Shown: positions 1 through 6,583, counted from the stretch's first letter. The stretch is 7,433 nucleotides of DNA from Candidatus Cloacimonadota bacterium (GCA_020532365.1 JAJBBL010000198.1:1-7433); one strand, 5' to 3'. A program made the numbers and translations. Notes: a model not told the origin generated them from the sequence alone.

Positions 1-113
1 ACCTTCTCGGTAGCACTGCTGAAAAAGTCTCAAATACAAGACAGACCCCCTCTGTCATACCGTCTGATATCATTGAAAACCTATTTGTGCTTGAAGAAGA
101 GTTAGATTTCTAA
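1..113 (+). CDS. C-terminal end of an unidentified protein (partial, 5' end outside window)
   Basis: The frame starting at base 3 is open from the left edge to a TAA at 111-113 and encodes 37 residues ending in the acidic tail NLFVLEEELDF. I do not recognise a family from so short a piece. The case for a real gene is its context: the stop lies only three bases before the ATG of the next gene on the same strand, a typical operon junction, and that next gene lacks a well-placed Shine-Dalgarno sequence, which suits translational coupling. The visible part has no transmembrane segment and no PNPF-type sorting domain. It could also be a chance open frame, but the tight junction makes that less likely. 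Confidence 0.55.
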   Translation, partial: LLGSTAEKVSNTRQTPSVIPSDIIENLFVLEEELDF

Positions 114-116
114 GCT

Positions 117-1730
117 ATGAGTAGTAGGATATTTCTTAAATTGCTACTACTGCTCACGCTCTTCTCACCTTTATGCTTACACACTGAGCCTATAGTAGTA
201 ATCAACGAAATACTCTTCAAGCAGTCGAACGAAAACCAAGAGTGGATAGAAGTATTTAACCCCTCTGATAGCGATGTAAGTTTAGTTGACACCTATATAG
301 AAGACCTGGCTAAAACTAAAACAAAGTTCAGCGGCATTGTCCCGGCACAAAGCTATCGAGTTATCTGTAGAAATCGCGACAAAATGTTGAGCTTCTATCC
401 ACACTTAAGATCGGAACATATTATCGAGGCAACTTCTTGGGCTGTGCTAAATAACGATAAAGAGACTCTATGGTTGAAAAACAAAGATGACACTATCATT
501 GACTCCGTCTCATACACTGCTACAGTAGACCATCGTCAAGACCTATCAATAGAGCGGATTGACCCTTATGATAAACTTTCAGCATGGGGAAAGTCAATTT
601 CGGTAAATCTTTCTACACCTGCTCAGCCTAACAGTCTTTTACCTGTTGAATACGACCTAAAGATAGCTCAAGCTAAAATTGAGGCTGATAATAATAGGCT
701 ACGCCATAGCGTAATAGTTAAAAATGTTGGTAGAATACAGATCGATATGTTTACCTTGACCTGTTCTGTCCAACTTGAACATTCTGAACAGATGGAAGTT
801 GTTTATAGCCAGATGTATCAAGCAGCTGAAGATACCCTCTTCACCTTCTCTACTCCAATACCCCTTGCAAAACATACAACATATAGGTATGAAATAGATG
901 CAGAAGGGGATTTGAATCATTCTAACAATACCTACATTCTAAGCCACTATAACGGTGCTTTGCCGGTGGTAATCAATGAGCTAATGTACCGCCCTAACGA
1001 TAATGAACCGAGCTGGGTTGAGTTAAAAGTCAATGACAAGTATGAAAACTTAAACACCATCACGTTTACATCGCCTCGAAGCCGTATTGAGGTCAAATTG
1101 GCTGACTTTGAATATCTGCTGCTCACGCATACAGAAGAAGATGCTGAGTATTTGTCTTTACGATACGATATACCATTAGAAGCTATATTTACAGGGTTAA
1201 AGCCTATATACATCAAAGGTGAGGAGCTTTCCATCTTAGACACTTCGAATAATGTGATTGAATCGTTTACATACGACCAAAAATGGAGCACCAAAAAAGG
1301 GGTCTCTGCCGAAAGAGTAAACCCTAATCTACCCTCTACCGACGATAACTGGGCACACTCCTTGGACCCTGATTGGTGTACACCTGGTCGTGTAAACAGC
1401 GTATACACCATAACAAAGTATGAGAAGCTTATTGTAACAGTTACCCCTAACCCTTACTCCCCTTTAAGAGATGATTATACTCTTATAAGCTATACTCACC
1501 CTGAAAAGATGAGCAGAATCAACTGTAAAATCTTTGATCTCAAAGGGAGACTTGTCTCTAACTTGTTAAATCAAGAGAAAGGAAGCTCTAAAGGTAGTTT
1601 TCAATGGGAAGGGTTAAACGATAATAATCAGCCGTTACCTAACGGTATTTACGTCATCCTTTTCGAAGCTGTTGGTATCGAATCAAAACTAACTTACAGA
1701 CAAAGATTGACTGTAGTTCTCGGTAAATAG
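117..1730 (+). CDS. Secreted protein with two lamin-tail domains and a C-terminal FlgD/T9SS-like domain
   Basis: 537 residues, probably exported. Residues 1-23 form a signal peptide: basic n-region (R4, K8), a leucine-rich core, then cleavage near LHT/EP. C20 is not in a proper lipobox, so I do not call a lipoprotein. Residues about 25-172 form a lamin-tail domain (starting VVINEILF, then WIEVFNPS), about 180-275 a CARDB-like beta-sandwich (VKNVG, then DLNHSNNTY), and about 283-428 a second lamin-tail domain (starting VVINELMY). Both lamin-tail copies end with an ER-[IV]-[DN]-P motif, a tryptophan and a TP-x(3)-NS stretch. Residues about 438-537 are a C-terminal domain with TPNPYSP, IFDLKGRLV and LPNGIYVILFEA, the pattern of FlgD Ig-like and T9SS type A-like tails. 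The start at 117 is favoured because it supplies the basic n-region. There is no clear Shine-Dalgarno, so coupling to the upstream stop is likely. Lamin-tail domains in bacteria occur on secreted proteins and nucleases; no nuclease domain is seen here. The cellular role is unknown. Confidence 0.9.
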   Translation: MSSRIFLKLLLLLTLFSPLCLHTEPIVVINEILFKQSNENQEWIEVFNPSDSDVSLVDTYIEDLAKTKTKFSGIVPAQSYRVICRNRDKMLSFYPHLRSEHIIEATSWAVLNNDKETLWLKNKDDTIIDSVSYTATVDHRQDLSIERIDPYDKLSAWGKSISVNLSTPAQPNSLLPVEYDLKIAQAKIEADNNRLRHSVIVKNVGRIQIDMFTLTCSVQLEHSEQMEVVYSQMYQAAEDTLFTFSTPIPLAKHTTYRYEIDAEGDLNHSNNTYILSHYNGALPVVINELMYRPNDNEPSWVELKVNDKYENLNTITFTSPRSRIEVKLADFEYLLLTHTEEDAEYLSLRYDIPLEAIFTGLKPIYIKGEELSILDTSNNVIESFTYDQKWSTKKGVSAERVNPNLPSTDDNWAHSLDPDWCTPGRVNSVYTITKYEKLIVTVTPNPYSPLRDDYTLISYTHPEKMSRINCKIFDLKGRLVSNLLNQEKGSSKGSFQWEGLNDNNQPLPNGIYVILFEAVGIESKLTYRQRLTVVLGK

Positions 1731-1751
1731 AAAGAAAACTATACTACCCAT

Positions 1752-1798
1752 AAAAAAAGCCTCCTGCCGCTTAGTTAACGACAGGAGGCTTAAATTTT
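1752..1798. terminator. Intrinsic terminator between convergent genes, strongest on the minus strand
   Basis: A perfect 10-base-pair stem has arms AAGCCTCCTG at 1757-1766 and CAGGAGGCTT at 1782-1791. After one C/A mismatch the stem can extend by two further CG pairs. On the minus strand the GC-rich stem runs directly into seven T residues (A tract 1752-1758 on the plus strand), a classic Rho-independent terminator for the secreted protein ending at 1830. On the plus strand the stem is followed by the weaker TTAAATTTT, so it may also stop transcription from the lamin-tail gene ending at 1730. Confidence 0.9.
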
Positions 1799-1829
1799 GA
1801 ACCACCATATTCAGTGGCCAAATATCAGA

Positions 1830-2870
1830 TTATTTCATCATTATCATCTTTTTAGATGAGTTGTAACTACCTTTCTGCATTCTGTAGAAATAAATTCCAC
1901 TACTTACAGGGCGGTTGTTATCGTCACGTCCATCCCAATGAGCTGTGTGAGAGCCTACACCAACATACTCATTAAGTAATGATTTTACTTTCTGTCCACG
2001 GCTGTTGTAGATAACGATGCTTACATCACCTGCTTCAGCTATGTCGAAAGAAATGTTAGTGTCTGGGTTGAATGGGTTTGGATAGTTCTTTTTCAGCCCG
2101 GTTACAAGTGGGATAGCCACAATATCTTCTTCAACGGCAACTAAGTCGACGATTTGGATATTAGAGCGCTCTGAATCACCTTCCATAAAGACAGCTTTAA
2201 CGTAGTATAAATAAACGTTATCAAGTGATACGTTTTCATCTACGTAAGTGGTCTCAAAAACCGGTCTCTTGTTGATTTTCTCATGGTCTCTGTATACATC
2301 ATAGCTGAGCAATTCAGCACGACTACCATCTTCGTTGTCTAAAGTTGCTGGAACATTAGGAGCGTTCCATGTTAAGTTGACAACGCCTGTAGCAAACTCA
2401 GCTTCCAAGTCTCTTGGAGGATACAGAGTTGGCTTGTTTTGTAACGCAATTGCGTTTTCACGATATCTTAACTGAGGAGAGCCACTTTCAAGTGCAAATT
2501 CAGCACTGGCCCAGCGCCCTGTCGATGGTTGAGATACTCTAATCCTAATAATATCGCCAATAGACCAGCCCACTGGTGAGCCTACAGCTCTAAAGTTAGC
2601 AGGGTCAAACATCAAGACGAAACGCCCACCTTCGCTGAGATACGCTAATGAGCCTAAAGCAGGATTTGGTCCGTCAATGATGTATTGTGGTCTTGAGGCG
2701 GTCCAGACTTCAAAGAAAATTGTACCGTCTTCAGGATATATAACGTTATCTGGATAGCTCCCACCAAAATCATAAAGCTCCTGCAATACTGGCTTTGGAG
2801 CGTCTTGAGCAAACAGAACAACGCTAAATAACAGCGATACAATAAAAATTACAGCAAGTTTTTTTTCCAT
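1830..2870 (-). CDS. Secreted protein with fibronectin type III domain and T9SS type A-like sorting domain
   Basis: 346 residues. Residues 1-21 are a clear signal peptide (K3, K4, hydrophobic core, cleavage after VVLFA). Residues about 22-149 are a beta-rich region I do not recognise, with motifs such as YPEDGTIFFEVWTASRP. Residues about 150-243 fit a fibronectin type III domain: PPRDLEAEF at its start, VNLTWNAP, SYDVYRD and LYYVKAVF. Residues about 257-346 are a T9SS type A-like C-terminal domain, with YPNPFNPDTNISFDI, VSIVIYNSRGQKV, WDGRDDNNRPVSSGIYFYR and the basic end KKMIMMK. In FCB bacteria such tails direct export through the type IX system or anchor proteins at the surface. The start is supported by AGAGG eight bases upstream. 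The gene is probably monocistronic, with its own promoter candidate and a strong terminator. No catalytic domain is visible, so an adhesive or structural surface role is a guess. Confidence 0.92.
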   Translation of the reverse strand: MEKKLAVIFIVSLLFSVVLFAQDAPKPVLQELYDFGGSYPDNVIYPEDGTIFFEVWTASRPQYIIDGPNPALGSLAYLSEGGRFVLMFDPANFRAVGSPVGWSIGDIIRIRVSQPSTGRWASAEFALESGSPQLRYRENAIALQNKPTLYPPRDLEAEFATGVVNLTWNAPNVPATLDNEDGSRAELLSYDVYRDHEKINKRPVFETTYVDENVSLDNVYLYYVKAVFMEGDSERSNIQIVDLVAVEEDIVAIPLVTGLKKNYPNPFNPDTNISFDIAEAGDVSIVIYNSRGQKVKSLLNEYVGVGSHTAHWDGRDDNNRPVSSGIYFYRMQKGSYNSSKKMIMMK

Positions 2871-2893
2871 AACATTTACCTCTCTTTTTTACG

Positions 2894-2922
2894 ATTCTAT
2901 AAACGAATTCAATATCAGTTTA
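2894..2922 (-). promoter_or_regulatory. Weak sigma-70-type promoter candidate for the fibronectin III protein
   Basis: Read on the minus strand, TAGAAT (2899-2894) matches five of six bases of the -10 consensus. Seventeen bases upstream lies TAAACT (2922-2917), a poor -35 element with three of six matches. The Shine-Dalgarno (GAGAGG, 2884-2879) follows closely, giving a short leader. This is the best placed candidate in the 198-base gap, but the weak -35 box and the AT-rich background mean it could be chance. Confidence 0.3.
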
Positions 2923-2923
2923 T
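2899..2923. repeat. Short inverted repeat overlapping the promoter candidate
   Basis: ATAAAC (2899-2904) and GTTTAT (2918-2923) form a perfect 6-base inverted repeat with a 13-base spacer, so the arm centres are about 19 bases apart. It sits 28 bases upstream of the start codon and covers the suspected -35 and -10 elements, a position where a repressor could act. Six-base AT-rich arms are short enough to arise by chance. Confidence 0.3.
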
Positions 2924-3068
2924 GGCTACTCAAACCTGGTAGGGTCAGAGCAGCCCCTTTAATTTTGTACAAGAAGATGGTTTTCTATCCAACAATAATG
3001 TCAAGAATAATCTCTTCTTTTACCATCATTTTTTTAAACTCATACGTGCTTGACCTCTGAAGAAAACA

Positions 3069-3899
3069 TTAAGGCTCTAAACCCAGTATCTCCTTCACTT
3101 CTTTAGGTGAAGCAATTTTCCTTCCAAACTCTGAGGCTAAGCGACTAATTCTTGCAACTAACTGTGCATTTGACTCAGCCAACACCCCTTTGTGATAGTA
3201 AATATTGTCTTCAAAGCCTACCCTGATATGACCACCCATAATCAGAGCTTGAAAAGCGCACGGAAGCTGCCAACGACCTATGCCGGCAACACCCCAAGTA
3301 GCACTTGGAATCTCCTCTTTTAAGTGCTCTGCCATATAGAGTACGTTTTTAGCCTTACCACTCATACCGCCAGGTACACCTAACACAAATTGTATGTGTA
3401 AAGGTTCATGAGTAATAATACCTCTTCTAACTAACCTGGCAACGTAATCAATCATGCCAGATTCATACACCTCTATTTCAGGTGCTACTCCGGTTTCTTG
3501 AAAATATTTTGCTAAGCGGACTATTTCTTCAGGACTATTGACAAATACTTCATCACCGAAGTTGATTGTTCCAGCATTAAGTGTCGCCATTTCAGGCTTT
3601 AAAGATAGCGGTGCCATTCTTTCTTCGAATGGGACTCCGACCGCTCCACCAGTAGAGATCTGGATAATCATCTCTGGTACCATTTCTCTCACTAAATCTA
3701 TTGTCTGTTTGAAACGCTCTAACCTCTGAGAAGGGGTGCCATCATCCTCACGGACGTGGAGATGCAATACTCTCGAACCTGCCTCAAAGCACGCTTTTGC
3801 CTCTAACGCTTGCTCTTCTGGGGTAATAGGCAAGTTAGGCTGATCTTCTTTTCTTGTTTCAGCACCAGTAAGCGCAGTTGTAATAATTAATGGATCCAT
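3069..3899 (-). CDS. kce: 3-keto-5-aminohexanoate cleavage enzyme (BKACE/Kce family)
   Basis: 276 residues, the usual length, cytoplasmic. The enzyme condenses a beta-keto acid with acetyl-CoA and releases acetoacetate plus a new CoA ester. In lysine fermentation the substrate is 3-keto-5-aminohexanoate and the products are acetoacetate and L-3-aminobutyryl-CoA. The zinc ligands of the family are present: H46 and H48 in VLHLHVRE, and E230 in RVGFEDN. Other positions I recall as active-site residues of the C. acidaminovorans enzyme also match without any shift in numbering: E14, S82 (QISTGG), T106 (MATLNAGT), E143, R226 and D231. The glycine-rich FVLGVPGGMSG stretch (about 171-181) is typical. 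GAGGAGG lies ten bases before the ATG. The gene is the last of a three-gene operon, 34 bases after the aminotransferase. The family is broad (other beta-keto acids are used by other members), so the exact substrate is inferred from likeness to the characterised enzyme. No convincing terminator follows it. Confidence 0.95.
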   Translation of the reverse strand: MDPLIITTALTGAETRKEDQPNLPITPEEQALEAKACFEAGSRVLHLHVREDDGTPSQRLERFKQTIDLVREMVPEMIIQISTGGAVGVPFEERMAPLSLKPEMATLNAGTINFGDEVFVNSPEEIVRLAKYFQETGVAPEIEVYESGMIDYVARLVRRGIITHEPLHIQFVLGVPGGMSGKAKNVLYMAEHLKEEIPSATWGVAGIGRWQLPCAFQALIMGGHIRVGFEDNIYYHKGVLAESNAQLVARISRLASEFGRKIASPKEVKEILGLEP

Positions 3900-3909
3900 C
3901 TGTAAACTT

Positions 3910-3916
3910 CCTCCTC
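3910..3916 (-). promoter_or_regulatory. Shine-Dalgarno of kce
   Basis: GAGGAGG on the minus strand (3916-3910) is a near-perfect ribosome binding site ten bases before the ATG at 3899. The spacing is slightly long, but no nearer start exists and the encoded N-terminus aligns with the known Kce numbering, which fixes this start. Confidence 0.8.
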
Positions 3917-3933
3917 TATACTGTAAAGTTAAT

Positions 3934-5178
3934 TTACAACAGTTTTTTGATCTCGTCTAAAGATTCGCCGATGCTGTTGACCACGATATTCAAGTCTTCC
4001 TCGGTATGTCTATAAGCTATATATCCGTGGTGGAAGGGTTGTAAGAAAACTTTCCTTCTAATAAGCTGAGTATAGAATTCGGTTCTGAGCTTACGGTAGA
4101 GTTTGTTTTCATCTTGTATAAAGGTAATGAATGGCATCCAAGGATCGCCACTGTATTCAGCAGGGATACCGCTATCAGCGATTAGTTTCTCAACTCTTTT
4201 CGTTACCCTGTTACCTCTCTCTTTAATTTTGTCTATTACGTTTTCTCTTTCGAGGATTTCAATTGTTTTCAACGCTGCGATCTGTTCGGTACTGTTAGGG
4301 AAGAAAGTTGAACTTAGGAACGCTTTGTCGATAAGCACATCCATAATCTCTTTCTTACCGGTAACGGCTCCGATAGGATACCCATTAGCCATAGCTTTAC
4401 CAAAGACAGCCATATCTGGTGTAACACCAAACTCTTTCTGGGCGCCACCTAAGTTGACTCTAAATCCGGTTCTAATCTCGTCAAAAATTAAGACTGCACC
4501 GTATTTTTCAGCGAGCTTTTTCACCCCTTCAAGATACCCCTCTTTAGGATATTCCACTTTGTTGGCCAGAGGATGCCCTAACGGAGTGATGATCATACAG
4601 GCAACTTGATCGCCTATTGATTTGTATAAGTCTTCTAACTGGTCTAAGTCGTTATACTCAACCTCGTGTGTATCCTCGTAAACGCTCTTTGGTACTCCAC
4701 CTTTGACTTCTACACACCAGTCGTGCCAACCGTGATATCCACAGCGGATAATTTTATCTCTACCAGTATAAGCTCTTGCAATTCTTACAGCGGCTGAAGT
4801 AGCGTCAGAACCAGTCTTAACAAACACGCTTTTCTCGCTACAAGGGATCAGCTCATTAAGCTTCTCAGCAAGAATGTTTTGAGTAGGTTGTGTAAGCGAA
4901 AAACAGAACCCTCTATTTTGGATCTGTTCAATAACTGCGTTATCAATTTCCTCTTCCCTATGCCCAATAATGATCGGACCGTATGCACAAAGCAAGTCGA
5001 TATACTCATTACCGTCAACATCTGTTACTCTGCCACCTTTAGCAGACTCGAAAAATATCGGATATTCACCAGGAACAAAGTTGTATGGTCTTCTAATCCC
5101 TAATACTGCACCTGGTATAAGTTCCAGTGATCTTTGATACATCTGTTCACTTTTGTCTAACTTCAATTTGTCGGCCAT
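3934..5178 (-). CDS. Class III PLP-dependent aminotransferase, glutamate-1-semialdehyde aminomutase-like
   Basis: 414 residues, cytoplasmic, fold type I, dependent on pyridoxal phosphate. The PLP lysine is K261 in FGKAMANGYPIGA. D233 in IFDEIRTGFR pairs with the cofactor ring nitrogen, TGSDATSAA (122-130) is the phosphate-binding turn, and GYHGWHD (147-153) supplies the aromatic that stacks on the ring. The chain resembles the aminomutase and related beta-amino-acid and sugar aminotransferases, but differs from HemL: R236 replaces the methionine of DEVMTGFR, and STFFPNSTEQIA (290-301) replaces the GTLSGNP motif. A heme-pathway role is therefore unlikely. Position between thiolase and kce suggests transamination of a beta-amino acid or of 3-aminobutyrate in amino-acid fermentation; the substrate is not known. 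The frame stays open upstream to an ATG at 5262 inside the thiolase gene, but that adds 28 non-homologous residues; the ATG at 5178 has GGAGGG just before it. Confidence 0.88.
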   Translation of the reverse strand: MADKLKLDKSEQMYQRSLELIPGAVLGIRRPYNFVPGEYPIFFESAKGGRVTDVDGNEYIDLLCAYGPIIIGHREEEIDNAVIEQIQNRGFCFSLTQPTQNILAEKLNELIPCSEKSVFVKTGSDATSAAVRIARAYTGRDKIIRCGYHGWHDWCVEVKGGVPKSVYEDTHEVEYNDLDQLEDLYKSIGDQVACMIITPLGHPLANKVEYPKEGYLEGVKKLAEKYGAVLIFDEIRTGFRVNLGGAQKEFGVTPDMAVFGKAMANGYPIGAVTGKKEIMDVLIDKAFLSSTFFPNSTEQIAALKTIEILERENVIDKIKERGNRVTKRVEKLIADSGIPAEYSGDPWMPFITFIQDENKLYRKLRTEFYTQLIRRKVFLQPFHHGYIAYRHTEEDLNIVVNSIGESLDEIKKLL

Positions 5179-5181
5179 AAT

Positions 5182-5187
5182 CCCTCC
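5182..5187 (-). promoter_or_regulatory. Shine-Dalgarno that decides the aminotransferase start
   Basis: GGAGGG on the minus strand (5187-5182) ends three bases before the ATG at 5178-5176, a short but workable spacing. It supports this start over the in-frame ATG at 5262, which would overlap the thiolase by 49 bases. Confidence 0.75.
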
Positions 5188-5213
5188 ATTATTCTTCTTT
5201 ATTTTTGATATAT

Positions 5214-6410
5214 TTATTTCGATTCGTAGAGTGAGGCAATCCCCATTCCGCCGCCAATGCAAAGAGATGCTAAACCTTTTTTAACATTACGCTTCTTCAT
5301 CTCGTGAAGCAGTGTAACTACTATTCTGGCGCCACTCGCTCCAATTGGATGGCCTAAAGATATTGCACCACCGTTAACGTTTACTATTTCACGATTAAGC
5401 ATCCCTATCTCTTTTTCTATACCTTTGAATACGGCTAACGATTGTGCCGCAAAAGCTTCATTAAGCTCTGCAAGCTCTATGTCTTCAATTTTCCAGTTTA
5501 CCTTTGAAAGCACTTTTTTAACAGCTGGCACAGGACCTATTCCCATTATAGAAGGATCAACACCTGCAGAAGCTGACGAAACAAATGTAGCCATCGGTTT
5601 TAACCCTAATTCGTTAGCTTTGTCTTCACTCATCAAGATAAGCATAGCAGCACCATCGTTGATACCGGATGAGTTGGCAGCAGTCACCACACCGTCAGCC
5701 TTAAATGAAGGTCTTAACTTAGCAATTGACTCTACAGTTACCCCTTTTCGAGGGAACTCATCTTCAGTGATATTAAGAGGTTCCCCTCTTCTTTGCGGGA
5801 TAACTATCGGCACGATTTCATCTCTAAATCTGCCTTCATTCATTGCTTTTTCGGTCTTATTTTGGCTCTCTACAGCGAATTTATCTAAATCTTCTCTACT
5901 TAAGTTATACTGTTCTGCAAGATTCTCTGCAGTAATCCCCATATGGTAGTTATTGAATATATCTGTCAAACCATCACTTATCATTAGGTCGACCACTTTT
6001 CTGTCACCCATTTTACTGCCCCATCTCATCTCAGGTATGATGTATGGAATCTGGCTCATATTTTCAACTCCACCAGCAACTATGACGTCAGCCTCTCCGC
6101 TTTGAATCATAGCAGCCCCAAGTGTTATAGCTTTCATTCCGGAGCCACACACTTTGTTAACAGTAAAACTTGGGATCTCCTGAGGAATACCAGATTTAAT
6201 AGCGATCTGACGGGCTACGTTTTGACCCAACCCGGCCCCGACCACATTACCTATAATCACCTCATCGATATCTGAAGCAGACAAATTAGTCTCTTTTAGT
6301 AATGATATGAGAACTTGAGCGCCAAGCTCTATTGCAGATACATCCTTAAACACTCCACCAAAGCTTCCGACAGGGCTTCTTTTGGCGGTAACTACACATA
6401 CTTTCCTCAT
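5214..6410 (-). CDS. Acetyl-CoA C-acetyltransferase (acetoacetyl-CoA thiolase)
   Basis: 398 residues, full length for a thiolase, cytoplasmic homotetramer by family. It reversibly converts acetoacetyl-CoA plus CoA into two acetyl-CoA. All catalytic parts are present: nucleophile C88 in NKVCGSGMKA, N317 in NEAFAAQ, H354 in GHPIGASGAR, and acid/base C384 in CIGGGMG. H156-M157 in HMGITAENLA is the pair found in short-chain biosynthetic-type thiolases (ThlA, AtoB, PhaA), which favours acetoacetyl-CoA over long-chain substrates. GAGG six bases before the ATG supports the start. It is the first gene of the operon with the aminotransferase and kce, 35 bases before the aminotransferase. Acetoacetate released by Kce would need activation by a CoA-transferase (not in this window) before the thiolase could cleave it. 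Symbols thlA or atoB would both be defensible. Confidence 0.95.
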   Translation of the reverse strand: MRKVCVVTAKRSPVGSFGGVFKDVSAIELGAQVLISLLKETNLSASDIDEVIIGNVVGAGLGQNVARQIAIKSGIPQEIPSFTVNKVCGSGMKAITLGAAMIQSGEADVIVAGGVENMSQIPYIIPEMRWGSKMGDRKVVDLMISDGLTDIFNNYHMGITAENLAEQYNLSREDLDKFAVESQNKTEKAMNEGRFRDEIVPIVIPQRRGEPLNITEDEFPRKGVTVESIAKLRPSFKADGVVTAANSSGINDGAAMLILMSEDKANELGLKPMATFVSSASAGVDPSIMGIGPVPAVKKVLSKVNWKIEDIELAELNEAFAAQSLAVFKGIEKEIGMLNREIVNVNGGAISLGHPIGASGARIVVTLLHEMKKRNVKKGLASLCIGGGMGIASLYESK

Positions 6411-6437
6411 AGTAATCCTCTCTTATCGTTTACAGTC

Positions 6438-6466
6438 AGTATTATTTTTTACTCTACCTTAGTCAA
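6438..6466 (-). promoter_or_regulatory. Sigma-70-type promoter candidate for the thiolase-aminotransferase-kce operon
   Basis: On the minus strand TTGACT (6466-6461) matches five of six bases of the -35 consensus. A 17-base spacer leads to AATACT (6443-6438), four of six for the -10. It would start transcription near 6431, about 20 bases before the thiolase ATG, with the Shine-Dalgarno GAGG at 6420-6417 in between. The position and spacing are good; the -10 is moderate. Confidence 0.5.
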
Positions 6467-6556
6467 CCTTTCTTTGTGAAACTCTACTTTTTGCCATTAA
6501 ATAGTTAGATGTAATAAACTGTAAGGCTTGTAGTTGAGTGCCTAACTAACTCTTAC

Positions 6557-6578
6557 TTTTCGAAGCGGCAGCTTAAAA
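6557..6578. other. Weak hairpin just downstream of the heptose kinase gene
   Basis: AAGC (6563-6566) and GCTT (6571-6574) enclose a GGCA loop. Flanking TTTT (6557-6560) and AAAA (6575-6578) can extend the stem past a two-base bulge. It begins only five bases beyond the kinase stop on the minus strand, where a terminator is expected, but there is no clear T tract after the stem, so terminator function is uncertain. The rest of the 6411-6583 gap shows only the thiolase promoter candidate. Confidence 0.25.
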
Positions 6579-6583
6579 CACCG

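Noticed and set aside
947..1411. A 154-codon open frame on the minus strand inside the lamin-tail gene
   Set aside because: It lies wholly antisense to a well-supported gene with recognisable domains, and its translation shows no family signature or ribosome binding site.
2921..2951. Bacteroidetes-type promoter (TTTG, 19 bases, then TAnnTTTG) upstream of the fibronectin III gene
   Set aside because: TTTG with a 19-base spacer is present on the minus strand, but the -7 element reads TGAATTCG and misses two of six fixed bases, and promoter rules for the likely phylum are not known to me.
2999..3004. TTGACA on the minus strand downstream of kce, a perfect -35 hexamer
   Set aside because: No acceptable -10 element lies 16-18 bases further on, and the distance to the next start codon is over 120 bases.
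3003..3019. AAGAA/TTCTT hairpin downstream of kce as a possible terminator
   Set aside because: The stem is only five pairs, nearly all A-T, and no T tract follows on the minus strand.
4103..4609. A 168-codon plus-strand open frame inside the aminotransferase gene, with hydrophobic stretches
   Set aside because: It is the antisense shadow of a conserved coding region; the hydrophobic look comes from reverse reading of charged codons.
5425..5949. A 174-codon plus-strand open frame inside the thiolase gene
   Set aside because: It is antisense to a thiolase with complete catalytic motifs, and its serine/alanine-rich translation is what reverse reading of such a gene gives.
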